NCBI GenBank assembly: GCA_948567375.1
Contig: OX419762.1
Span: forward strand, 15,692,001 to 15,756,000
Reading direction: 5' to 3'
DNA from: Lunularia cruciata
Taxonomy: Eukaryota > Streptophyta > Marchantiopsida > Lunulariales > Lunulariaceae
DNA: 64,000 bases
In this document: piece after piece, positions 35,289 to 45,112 of the stretch
How positions within the stretch are numbered: the stretch's first letter is position 1
Layout of the letters: the number at the start of each line of letters is the position of its first letter
Notes under the pieces: generated by a model
The model's database searches: none
The model's input: only the letters and a program-made list of their open reading frames with translations
What the model was told of the DNA's origin: nothing
Position numbers and translations under genes: made by a program

Positions 35289-35391
35289 TTGTGGCACTTT
35301 AGAGTCTATGTATGACTTATGTGTGAGTTGTGCTTCTATAGTGTATGATGTTGACAACAATGTATGTTGTGTAGCGATGTATATACACACG
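35289..35391 (+). repeat. terminal block B2 of the plus copy (outer 3' end)
   Basis: About 103 bp nearly identical to B1 over its full length, stopping at GTATATACACACGAC. Beyond this the sequence is unrelated to the element and differs from the sequence outside B2 of the minus copy, so this is a true terminus. Confidence 0.85.
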
Positions 35392-36304
35392 ACACATAGG
35401 ATAAGTTGATGGTGATTGTGATAAAGTACTCATGCCTTTGTAGATTTGAATGAGGTCAACAAGCTTCCTCTTGTACTTGATGATCCTGTTCAAGATGCTC
35501 TTTGTGCTTCTTTGAACTTGGAGATCATGTGGCTTTGCAATTTGAATTACAAGGTTGTTAGTTGATCATCCATATAGACCTTCCTCTCAAGAACCTCAAT
35601 TTGAGTTTGAAGTCCTTAATCTTTGTCCGATTTGTTGTGTTGTTGGCCATCCATTCTAGTTGGTTCAAGGGTTGAGTCATTGTGTGTTCTATGGTCATGA
35701 GAAGACCCACACATTTATTTGCCAAGTTTTTGTGGCCTTGCTGAAGTTTTGACTTTAGGTCCTCTCATGCCTTTTTGTAATCTTTAGGTCCTCTCTTACC
35801 TTGGTCATTACCTCAAGTTTTGCCATGTTGTGTTCTGACACTGTGTCATTGGCTATGTTGGTGTGTTTGTCTCCTTATAGGGGGGTCATGGTAGAATCTT
35901 CTTCTTTTAGCTTTCACACTTTGGCTTTTTTTTTTTGCATTTCTTCTAGCAATACTTTAATAACTTGCTTTCTCTTTTGTTTATTGGAGACCAAGTTTTG
36001 CTCTTCATTGCATGTAACTTCTTGTTGCTCATGATGGTGTTGTAAGATTCTTGATAGGTACAAACTTATTGGCACAAAGATACTCCTTGTTTGCATCATG
36101 ATACTTAAATATTTCCTTGGCCAAATGGGATGCACGCTGAAGTAGATTGGATGATGAGAGTGACTCAAAAATCTCTCCTTCTCCTTGTTTGTGAAAAAGC
36201 CTATTCCCAAGTAGAAGTGCACAATGAAGAGCGCTATGATTATGGCCACTCCTTGCTCCATGTCCTCCAATAGCTCATTTACTCATTCACTAAACATCCA
36301 CCTT
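35392..36304 (-). mobile_element. possible internal fragment of a TGTAATA-family LTR element
   Basis: Adjacent to the LTR at 36,305-36,962 on the side expected for its internal region, given the LTR's minus orientation. An open frame (36,270-35,914) begins MEDMEQGVAIIIALF about 35 bp past the LTR and ends in a Lys-rich segment. I recognise no Gag domain, so the assignment rests on position. It is cut off by the B2 end of the DNMT element. Confidence 0.35.
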
Positions 36305-36962
36305 TATAATCTTTTGAGGATAAGTGACCTTAAGAGAAACACAAGAGAAGAAATAAAAGCTTCACACTCATTACTCCGATGCCCCAAAGGAGCACCTTGA
36401 CTTTATTATATAGCAAAGAGTATTCACTCAAAGGAAGCTCCACACTTGGATAAGATACATGGATAGGTACCTAGCAGGGAGCTCTACCCTTAGATTAGTT
36501 GCATGCATGGATGACATGTTGGTTCTGGTCCTATCTGGTTGGTCAACCAACCAAATAGGGAGAGGGAAGCCTAACCTTTATGTCCTTTGGGAAGGAATTT
36601 GCACATTTGTAAGGCCTAATTCATCTAGTTAAGCATCCAAAATTGGCTTTGAAGTTTTGACTATTTTTGGCTCCTGCCCTATCAGTAAAAGTACTCTCTT
36701 GGTGATACCTCTATTTGATCTACTTAGTCCATTATCTATTATATTCTTCTAGATGTTATTGAGTCAATTTTCACCTCTAGATAAAATGTCTAGCTATTGG
36801 TATTACATTTTAAGGCTATTTTTGGCTCCTGCTCTATTTATAGAAGTGCTCTTTTGGTGACACCTCTATCTGATCTACCTAGCCCATCATACCTAACATC
36901 CTTCTTGATGTTATTGAGTCATTTTTCACCTTTAGATAATATATCTAGCTATTGGTATTATA
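36305..36962 (-). mobile_element. LTR of the TGTAATA family, minus orientation
   Basis: Matches the reverse complement of the 9,334-9,863 copy: promoter-like TTATTATATAGCAAAGAG (about 36,403-36,420), the AAAATTGGCTTTGAAGTTTTG block and a terminal TATTATA. Two direct copies of a ~160-bp segment (beginning near 36,660 and 36,812, each ending in CTAGCTATTGGTATTA) lie in its upstream half, as in the 42,095-42,827 copy. No matching 5-bp flanks, as expected if it is one LTR of a truncated element. Confidence 0.75.
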
Positions 36963-38710
36963 GCCTCCAGCTCATAAATTTTCCTTTGTGCAAAAGTTGG
37001 AAAAAAACAGCTTGATTGAGGTTGACATACAATGTTTGTTCAATCATGATCAATTTTATTACTACTCATCTAATGAGATCTTTTAGATATTCTATTTTAT
37101 ACCCATTAGTGTACTTCCCTCCTACAAACACATCGTTTATCTTGGCCTTCATATTCTTACTTGGCCTAGTAATGAGGAGTATCAATATGAATTTGCCCAA
37201 ATGGTGTGCAATTTTCTCCAAAGTATTGCTGCTAGTGATCTTCTATTCATGTTATAGGGTTGGGTCTTAACAATTTAGTGTATGTGTTTTTTCTTATTTC
37301 TTCTAACATTGGCATGTCTATAAAACTCTAGTCCCACAATAGGAATTCTAGATTTCTATTCTTCAAGTTATCTGCTCTACAATGCAATCCCCATTTTGAT
37401 AATTTGGGAGGTTTATACATTTTTTTCCACCTTGTGTGAGTAGCCTTTGTTTTGACTACCATCACTTGTTCCGCAATCTTGCAAGTATTCAATTCTACTT
37501 TCTCTCATATTAACCCCCTCATCACTCTTACATTTCTGCACTATGCACTCAAGTTTTCACTCTGCATTATGTCATGGATCTTGGATATCAGTTCAGGAGA
37601 TTCATGCATGAGAGAACATGAAAATTGGCACGAGTGACAAGTAACTTCTTGTGGGGTTTTATAGATCCTAACACCCGGTTACTTCTCCGCTCTCGTGATG
37701 GTTGATGAAGGGTGTGGTCAAACAGACATGTGCAAGCCTCTTGCAAAATGGTCACATATAGTTCTTTGGAGGGACGCTACAAGTTGCAATCATGGATTTT
37801 AAATTGGCAGTGGAATCCTGCAGAACATTGTATTGACAAAATCTCATTGCTCCACAGCTCGTCCGCAAGATCGACAAGCTTCAGACATCATTGGAAACCA
37901 TCATGTATCATAGTACTCGTAGCATGTTTTGTTCAGAACAAATTGTTGAACCTGACTTGGACTTTGATAAGGATAGGGCATGAATTGATTGTGTATCCTC
38001 TTTAGTGCTTCCTTAAGATTTAATCTATTGTCTAAAACATTAATAAAGTATTAAGACCGAGATAAAATGGGAAAAAAATTGTTGTAATGAGTTTAACTAG
38101 TATAAAAATAACAGGTTACTGATATAACTTTGATAATTTTATTTTATTGATATCAATTGCTTTTAAAAGAAGTTATTGAGAAGAAAAAAGAATTGTTGAT
38201 ATCAAAATCTCTCATCTTATATAATTACAAATCTCTTATAAATAATTCAAGCTATATTCTAATAAGAATTTTATGTTATAGTAGCTAAATTCCATCCACC
38301 ATAGGTAAGCTATATTATCGGCTCATATTTATAGTGTTAAAATAAGTAAACTATGAACAGATTAAGGTTTAAACAAGAAAAATGCTTTAAATAGATTAAG
38401 ATTAAGGTTTTAGTATACGTACAATTACCATTCTAGGTTTGCAAGATGAATTACCCCATTATATTATAAGTGTGTGTTATCTTAAAATAGAATTATAATG
38501 GATATTTGTAACTTCTAATATGCTCTTTAGACATCTTTTAAATAGTAAAAGATTATCCATCAAACAGATATTTGGCGAAATCTCACCCTACATGTTTAAA
38601 TTTCTGTTTAAATCAAAAACAAAAAATAGAAAAAATCACGTCACGGTCTCTCTCAAATTTACCTTAAACAGTACCAGGATGAATATGGCCTCCACCAGAT
38701 AAACGTAAAG
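36963..38710. other. no gene recognised
   Basis: AT-rich, with short open frames on the plus strand (for example 37,712-38,005) that match no family I know. No structured element identified. Confidence 0.3.
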
Positions 38711-38766
38711 CTTTAGCACTCTCGCCGGATGAAAGCCATACTCTAACCACTGAGTTAAGTACTCGA
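38711..38766 (-). pseudogene. trnM-CAU: plastid-derived trnM-CAU fragment
   Basis: The minus strand reads TACTTAACTCAGTGGTTAGA followed by GTATGGCTTTCATCCGGCGAGAG. This is the D-arm and anticodon arm of plastid elongator tRNA-Met with a CAT anticodon. The T-arm and 3' acceptor strand are missing, so it is a non-functional nuclear plastid insertion. Confidence 0.8.
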
Positions 38767-39014
38767 GAGCAGCAAGTTTAAATCGGGGAACGTCTGCGCT
38801 GCGCTGCCACCGCTAGGACGCCTTGAGAGAGCAGAAGGTACGGCCAAGATTTTTGCCTACTCTATAAAAATCAATTTAAATAAATATTTTTATTTATGCA
38901 AACAGTTTGTAATAAAAGCTACACATGTGGAGAGGAAGGCCAGAATATGAGCAAGGCAGGTTTTTATTTTATTTTTTATAAAAAAAATAAAAAGTTGCCT
39001 CCGGATTCAGCAGT

Positions 39015-39100
39015 AGTGCCAGGGCTTATCTCAAGATTCAACCACTCATCGTCTTTGGTTTGGTATTGCTACCGCACATGACTTTGAAAGTCATGATGAT
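39015..39100 (+). pseudogene. psaB: plastid-derived psaB fragment (5' end of gene)
   Basis: Translates as [15 protein letters not shown], the conserved start of photosystem I protein PsaB; the preceding bases match the GLAQDPTTRR region with substitutions. It joins the atpA fragment directly. Confidence 0.85.
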
Positions 39101-39222
39101 AGCTCAATTTGCAGAGTTAGAAGCTTTTGCCCATTTTGCTTCCGATCTTGATAAAGCTACCCAAATCAATCAGCTCGAGGTCAAAGATTACGTGAATTAC
39201 TTAAACAATTTCAATCTGCACC
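39101..39222 (+). pseudogene. atpA: plastid-derived atpA fragment (3' end of gene)
   Basis: Translates as [20 protein letters not shown], the C-terminal region of the plastid ATP synthase alpha subunit, followed after a small deletion by bases encoding RLRELLKQ in a shifted frame. Nuclear copy, not functional. Confidence 0.88.
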
Positions 39223-39360
39223 CCTCTGGCTACTAAGATGTTTCAGTTCGCCAGGTTGTCTCTTGCCTGCTTATGAATTCAGCAGCAGTTTAAAAGGCTA
39301 ACCTATTCGGGAATCTCCGGATCTATAGTTATTTTCAGCTCCCCGAAGCATTTCGTCTTT
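39223..39360 (-). pseudogene. plastid-derived 23S rRNA fragment, first piece
   Basis: The reverse complement reads GAAATGCTTCGGGGAGCTGA, then the GATCCGGAGATTCCCGAATA segment and CAACCTGGCGAACTGAAACA, a conserved part near the 5' end of plastid 23S rRNA. Fused to the atpA piece. Its first 66 bp recur at 39,864-39,929. Confidence 0.85.
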
Positions 39361-39373
39361 CTTCTTTTGCGAG

Positions 39374-39440
39374 TAGGGATGCAACGAAGTGGTAGAGTAT
39401 CACCTTGCCGTGGTGAAAGCCATCAGTTCGAACCTGAGTG
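39374..39440 (+). pseudogene. plastid trnV-GAC-like tRNA remnant with altered anticodon
   Basis: AGGGAT...GGTAGAGTATCACCTTGCC followed by GTGGTGAAAGCCATCAGTTCG resembles plastid trnV-GAC. The anticodon position now reads GCC and the 3' acceptor strand does not pair, so it is a pseudogene and not a tRNA-Gly. Confidence 0.7.
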
Positions 39441-39547
39441 GAGTAGGACAAAATAAGTATGTATGGGATTTTGAACAAGATGACCAGTCTCCGTTTATGG
39501 TGACATAAGGCCCTCCCTACAAATCAAATAATATTCCTTCAAGGATG

Positions 39548-39712
39548 AAGTCCAGAAGATGCTAATTATAATGGTGATGGTGGTGTTGATTGTGTAGAAG
39601 CAGGAGGACTTCCTGCTGGAGCTGGATGTGGAGGATATGTTGCTGTAAAACTATTGAAAGAATTAAACGCTTTTTATGAATATAATATTATTTATTTGAT
39701 GTTTTAGGTGAG
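39548..39712 (+). pseudogene. chlL: plastid-derived chlL fragment
   Basis: Translates with small changes as [20 protein letters not shown], then [17 protein letters not shown] and FDVL. This is the ChlL subunit of the light-independent protochlorophyllide reductase. The gene is absent from angiosperm plastomes, so the fragment places the host outside flowering plants, assuming it came from the host's own plastid. Confidence 0.88.
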
Positions 39713-39781
39713 GACTTTCACCATCAAGGATGCAGGACTCAACTGCTTCTCCTAGCAACACAACAGTTATATAGCTCCTGG

Positions 39782-39929
39782 ACAACCCCATTTTCACGGT
39801 CTAGGCTGGTCCCATTTCACTCGCCGCCACCAAGAGACTTGCTTTTGCTTTTGCGTTCTTTTCCTCTGGCTACTAAGATGTTTCAGTTCGCCAGGTTGTC
39901 TCTTGTCTGCTTATGAATTCAGCAGCGAA
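39782..39929 (-). pseudogene. plastid-derived 23S rRNA fragment, second piece
   Basis: The reverse complement reads from the GAATTCATAAGCAGACAAGA region through CTTAGTAGCCAGAGGAAAAG to the AAAACGCAAAAGCAAAAGCAAGTCTCTT region and the GTGAAAATGGGGTTGTCC end. It overlaps the first 23S piece by about 66 bp and extends beyond it, so the two are separate insertions or a local duplication. Confidence 0.82.
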
Positions 39930-40320
39930 GACGTTAAGACCGCGATCCGATACGTCACTTCCGCTTATTCTCAGTGGAAGGGTTTAGGGTCAAAACGAAA
40001 GCAAGATCGAGACGAAACGAAACGAAACGAAACGAAAGCAGAACCCCTTCTGTTCTCACCATCACAGGCCTCTATAGTAAGATAAGTAATAAGTAAGTAA
40101 ACAATAAGTAAGTAAGTAAGTAAAGCCTAAGAGACCGTGGCGGATGTCATTGTTCAATTGGATCTTTTGTAACTTCTTTTTAAGAAGAAAATGGGGACCA
40201 CGTAGAACACATGAAGGATGGGAATGGGAAACTTCTTTTTAAAGGAATGAAGGAACACATGAAGGATGAAGGAAAGTTGGGAACACATGAAGGATGGGAA
40301 ACTTCTTTTTAATGGACTTC
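39930..40320. repeat. simple repeats and degenerate copies of a 3' untranslated motif
   Basis: An (AAACG)n run at about 40,012-40,036 and an AAGT-rich microsatellite at about 40,083-40,122 are followed by three to four irregular copies of GAACACATGAAGGATGGGAA and AACTTCTTTTTA at about 40,200-40,315. These resemble the 3' end of the adjoining R2-like element. Confidence 0.6.
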
Positions 40321-40417
40321 AACAATTCGGGTAAAAAGCAGACCGCATAGGAAAAATGAAGGATGGGAAGACCCCATCAAGTCGTACAAGGGAGAGACAA
40401 AAAAAGGTAACATGGGG

Positions 40418-43400
40418 CTAAGCCCCAATAGAGTCTGTATGAGAAATCTGCCCTACCGCACCTAAGATATCCGAGCTATGCAAGTCGTACGGTCTACACA
40501 CAACTGGAGCATCCAAAGAAACATCACCTAATGTGATTGCTCTCCTATGGATTGCACCAGCCACTGCCCTCTGTAGAGCAATGGACACACGCTGTCCAAA
40601 ATATGCTACAAAGTATGAGAGTGAGAGTGGTACCCCCTGACGCCTAACATGATAAGCTCTCGTGCACTCCTTGACAAATGTGTCAAATGCCATGTCCATC
40701 GCTCCACATAACTCCAAGGCTAGAGGAACAAAGAGGTGACCTTGCTGCATGCCCCTATACTTGGAGACCTTGCGACCTGCTGTTGCACTCGCCGCCCATC
40801 CAAGGGGATGGGTAATCACTCTCTCCAAAACTGTATCCCGCGTAGGGTCTGTGACCATGACATCCGCTACTGTCACCTGATCATCTCGGACCATGTATAA
40901 GTCTGCCCTAAAATGTGTTGTCTGCAAAGCATACAAACGCTCCTTCCAAGCCAAGTATCCACTCTCTCACGCCATAGCAAACACTATGTCTCTAATGACA
41001 TCATGGATAGCTATCCTCTGTCCTCCAAAAGGACACCGTGTCATGTGGACCGCCGCTGCATTTAGTGTAGAACCACACTCACAAGTGAGTAGAGAAGATG
41101 CAGATGGGTCAACCAAACCTAGGCAAAACCTCATTGCTATAGAGAAAGTAGCCGATGCAAGTCGAAAAGCCCTAATGCACGGTCAAGCTAGGATCCACGA
41201 GCCTGCACCCTTGCCATAGCAAGAGTGAAGACGTGCTCTAGTAGCATGAGGAATGGACGAGTCAACTAAGAGAAAATGTAGCGTATGCTCACCATATCGC
41301 TCCATCAAGGAAGACTGTAAACCTCTAGTCCAATCTGACGATAGTGAAGCAAATGGTGGAAAACACTCTCGTGCTCGTTGGGATAGACTATCTCTCATCT
41401 GCCGCAATAACACCTGGAGAGAAAAGGATCCTCCCTCCACCTCTGTCACATAAGTCTCCAAAACCGGCCTATCAACAACCACAAAACGAGAGGAAAGTAG
41501 GGGTGCCGAGAGAGCACAACTACCCAAAAATGCTATAGGTGCCATCTCCTCCATAAAAAGTAAGCCAACCCCACCACATGAGTTTGGTAGAGCCGTCTGT
41601 CTATGCGCCAAATCCCTTGTCACACACTCAAAATTCCCTGGTCCAATAATATCACCAAAGACTCCCATAATCCTCCTATCAAATGCTCTCAGACGTGATA
41701 GGAAGGACGGTGAGGGGGGAATTGTACAGATGAGGTAGGATGGTCAACAAGCAATACTGGAAGAGAGTATACCAAATGCCACCTGCGGATCTCCTAGTAA
41801 TGGAAGGTCATCCACATGGAGAACATCCTCTACAAGGGCAGCGTCCAAGAAGCGTGTGACAAAATCCTCCGATCCTACTAGCACTCCAAGAACACGAAGT
41901 CCATATGTGGATGCAATACACCCCTCTGGAAGCTCAAGGTGGGGAGGGATACCTAAAGGGGACAATGCCCTACACTTTGACACCTTGACTCTCAAGCCTA
42001 CTAGATGTAGCTCGGTAGTCAAGTAGTCAAAGGCATGCCTAATTTGATCTACATGGCCTACAATGTGTGTATCATCTTCCAAGGAGAGAGATACTGTAAT
42101 AATCCAAGGACAAGAGAAGAGAGAAAACACGGATTGCACACTCAAACATTTGATGCCCCAAAGGAGCACCTTCTCTTTATTATATAGACAAAGAGGATCT
42201 ACTCCAAGGAAGCTCCACAATAGGTGACATGTCAGCAAGCTCCACCCTTGGATTACTTACTTGGATGGGTGACATGTCTGGTCTAGGTCCTATCTGGTTG
42301 GTCAAACAAGCTTTGACCGGAGGGAATCTTTTAGGGAATCTTTTAGGGAATCTTCTTGTAGGAGTCTCAGAATCACATGAGTAAGGTACCGTTGGAAAGC
42401 TCTCGACGAGACAAAGCAAGGGGGAGGGAAGGCCAGCCTTTCATTTTTTGGGGGAGGAATATGTATCTTTTTGAGGCCTAATTCATTTGTTTAGGCTTCC
42501 GAAATTGCCTTCAAAGATTTCAGGCATATTTTGGTTGCTACTCTATTAGTAGAAGTCGCCTTTTGGTGATACCTCTTTCTGATCTGTTTAGTCCATCATG
42601 TGTAACATCCTTCTAGATATTACCAAACCAATTCTCACCTTTAAATCATATGTCTAGCTATTGGTTCTAAGGTTCTCAAGTCTATTTCGGTTTCTGCCCT
42701 ATTAGTAGAAGTACTCTTTTGGTGATATTTCTATCTTATCTATTTTGACCATCATGTATAACATCATTCTAGATGTTGCCAAACCGAATTTCAGATCTAG
42801 ATCATATGGCTAGCTCTTGGTATTACAAATACACAACCTAGCATGGCCAAAGTAGTAGATAGGAGAGCTCTAAAGTAAGCCATGGCAAATAAGGGCCCCC
42901 CAAAGGATCTCCTTGACATGTACCAACAGCTGACTCCAAGACGGTGACTCCCTCCCGTGAACCACCATGCTGGTAGTAAAGGGAAGCAGGAGAGCCATAA
43001 AAAGACCACACAAAAGGAATGAGACTCGCCAAGGATCCACCAGCCTCCCTACGCTCTCTAAAGATGGATGCACATGAGACGTTATTAAAAGTGTTCTCAA
43101 CATCCACCTGTAGGATGATCCACTCCGGATGGATATCTAGGAGTGCTCTAATGCCTAGAGATATAGCCTCACATCCTCCAGGTGTAGCTACTCCAAACTG
43201 ATGTGGACTAAGGTGCTATAAAAAATGAGAATGATGCTGAAAGACAATGGTACGACTGACCAAATGTAAGAAGATCTCTCCAATAGTAATTGGTCTAATG
43301 CTTTTTGTGTCCTTCTCCATCACGAGAAGTCAACTAGCACCTAACACCCGACTAACAGACATAGGAATGTCTTCTCTTGCTACTACTGCAGCCACCTGAA

Positions 43401-44323
43401 ACAACTCGGTAAAACCACTAGAAGGATCATCTGCTTGGAAGCAATCTCTAAGGTGCTCATAAACCATCCCTGACAAGCCTCCTTAGGAAAGGCGAAGGGC
43501 ACAACACAATGCTTGTGCAAATAGTGACCTATCAAGACATAAAGGCTGCTCAGGCTGATAATGTAAGACCTCTAGTGGTAGTCCATCTACTACTATAGGA
43601 TGCAATGAGCGTAAAGAAGAGATGGTCTCATCAGTAGGACTCGCTATAGACAAAGGGTGTAGCGCTCGTGCTGCTCTACTAAACTTTCTCGCCTGACCCA
43701 ATATCCTACATCATCGTAATCGAGTGAAATTTGTGTTATCCTGTGGCGATGCTTGTCTCCTAAATCATGTAGCCCTAACAGACTCCCCCTGAAGGGCTGC
43801 CCAATCCCCCGCTTGGAATCGATGAAATCTAGCCACCACCTCTTTATGCCCCGCACGTCCCCCTCTAGCATAACGAAGACACCATCGAGGGAGTAGGAGG
43901 AATAAGAACTATGGTAACTCGTCCAAGGGATCACGTGCCAAACAATCCAATGGTAGGCGTAAAGCTTGTCTAGCCTCATCATGGAGTGTGCGGGGTAGCC
44001 TATGGAATAGACGTGGACATTGAAAACTAGTCTCAAATAACCCCAAAATGCAACCCGCATGAGAAGCTAACCACTCCCACGACTCGATTGGTATCCTTGG
44101 AACGATCAACAAAGGTATAGAAGAAGCATGCGTAATCTCGAGTGTCACTGTTGTCGATGTGGTTGTTCGTCTCACGTGGGCATCCCAAGTGGTCCAATCA
44201 TAGTCCTTGTGCATCCTTCACACATGCGTCTTTACCCCTTGCGAGGTAAAGTGTCAGTGACACTTTGGGCATAGTGTATCCCGCACCGGCTCTAGGCGAC
44301 CCCACATGCGAAGGTGTAGCCAT
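40418..44323 (-). pseudogene. R2-like reverse transcriptase/endonuclease ORF, minus copy, broken
   Basis: Broken homologue of the protein at 57,986-61,385. Pieces: finger-adjacent MHKDYDWTTWDAHVRR (about 44,214), RT with DVENTFNNVS and CQGDPLGGP (43,107-42,840), then after the solo LTR DDTHIVGHVDQIRHAFDYL (from about 42,085), VSKCRALSPLGIPPHLELPE, CGGVGLLFMEEMAPIAFLG (about 41,560), and the endonuclease RADLYMVRDDQ...VADVMVTDP (40,910-40,850). It has only one copy of the 77-residue segment duplicated in the plus copy. It keeps sense codons where the plus copy has TAG (for example a Gln after DEAR and a Trp before KER). Confidence 0.83.
42095..42827 (-). mobile_element. solo LTR, TGTAATA family, inserted in the R2-like element
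   Basis: Begins TGTAATAATCC and ends GGTATTACA on the plus strand; the termini are inverted repeats. Flanks GATAC (42,090-42,094) and AATAC (42,828-42,832) are a 5-bp target duplication with one change. The uninterrupted copy at about 59,710-59,735 shows the empty site. A TATA-like TTATTATATAGAC lies at about 42,177. Two tandem ~130-bp segments occur in its upstream half. Confidence 0.9.
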
Positions 44324-44778
44324 GGCTAGCACAAGAATAGTGATAGTAACACATGCTGCTCCTCTCCATATCTTCCCATATCTTCAAAACCACAACCCTT
44401 CACATCCCAACTCACATAAGAAAATAATCTCTCCAAACCCTAAAATCTATAAGTTCTCATATTTTCAATTTCCATTTCCAAAATTTATTAACTAAATTCA
44501 CATGGAACTTAATCATGAAAACAAAGAGATTTGAAATGAAAATTCACAACCCATCACTCTCAATGTATAATGATCACTCTAAACCCTAAAAAAGCTAAAA
44601 ATCTTCATAACTTTCTACTCCATAGTCTTCAATCTAGGTGCCCATCGAACAGAAATTGAAAAACGAAGAGAATGGACTATTCACTCGATTAATACATGCT
44701 AGAGAGCACTCAGAAATTATAAAAATTGTGTCAGGTCTCTCCCTTTCCTCTCCCGTTGCTCCCCGCGATTAACAATTC

Positions 44779-45112
44779 CAGTAGATTATCAATCTTTTCG
44801 AAATTCACATATTAAATCTACTTTACAAACTCTTGAAGTCCGGGAGGATTGACTCTGGTGCGCCAAAGAACTATCGAGGCATTGGAAAAGACGCTGAACC
44901 AGATCAAGAGGGAAGCGCAGCGCGGCTCAGAGAGCCGAAGGCCTTTGAAATCACACTCGGCGGCAGCCGAGTCTGATTTCAATGGCCTTCGGCCCTCGGG
45001 AATCCGCCTGCTAACCCTAGGGTACCAAGAGGCATTGTTCAAGGAGTTGATACCCGAGGAAGACTGGGTACAAGTTTATAGAGATATTATCTTCACCAAG
45101 ATTAGAACTTAA
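44779..45112 (+). other. unrecognised GC-rich open frame containing a strong hairpin
   Basis: An open frame (44,849-45,112) would encode 87 residues: a charged helical start (TIEALEKTLNQIKREAQRG), then the hairpin-encoded stretch, then [19 protein letters not shown]. Composition is far more GC-rich than the flanks. The symmetry of the hairpin also creates an open frame on the other strand. I do not recognise the family; it may be organellar DNA or a gene fragment interrupted by a hairpin insertion. Confidence 0.3.
44935..44992. repeat. 26-bp perfect-type inverted repeat (hairpin)
   Basis: Arms 44,935-44,960 and 44,967-44,992 pair over 26 bp with two mismatches around a 6-base loop. Both arm ends are CCGAAGGCC/GGCCTTCGG. 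Confidence 0.85.

Larger units (their letters stand above)
25525..35391 (+). mobile_element. Ty3-like retrotransposon with DNMT and PHD domains, plus-strand copy
   Basis: Same layout as the minus copy: A1 (about 25,546-25,994), leader, Gag (27,421 on), protease (about 29,480-29,770), C5 DNA methyltransferase (about 30,190-31,200), RT/RNase H (about 31,620-32,950), integrase (about 33,330-34,330), PHD finger (about 34,430-34,575), polypurine tract CTAGGGGGGCAA (34,731-34,742), B1, A2 and B2. Gag, protease-DNMT and RT-integrase fall in three frames with many in-frame stops, mostly TAG. No convincing tRNA primer-binding site follows A1. Retroelements carrying DNMTs were described by de Mendoza and colleagues (2018) in dinoflagellates and charophyte algae; this one is in a land plant. 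Confidence 0.88.
40329..44770 (-). mobile_element. R2-like non-LTR retrotransposon, minus copy, with nested solo LTR
   Basis: Bounded by the 8-bp direct repeat AACAATTC (40,321-40,328 and 44,771-44,778). In element order: a 5' region of about 450 bp, an ATG at about 44,323, the N-terminal finger region, the long ORF, and a 3' untranslated region ending near 40,330 without a poly(A) tail. Without the 733-bp solo LTR it is about 3.7 kb. Same family as 57,503-61,473. Confidence 0.85.

Noticed and set aside
25525..35391. Classification as a DIRS/PAT tyrosine-recombinase element because of the split repeats
   Set aside because: The polyprotein has a clear HHCC plus DDE integrase and a retropepsin, and I see no tyrosine-recombinase motif. 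The methyltransferase is a C5-cytosine type, unlike the adenine-type domain of DIRS elements.
15660..35391. Recent inverted duplication of a single element
   Set aside because: The two copies differ at many positions and each element's ends resemble each other more than the other copy's; the outer flanks are unrelated.
39374..39440. Functional tRNA-Gly(GCC)
   Set aside because: The body matches plastid trnV, the acceptor stem does not pair, and it sits in a run of plastid fragments.
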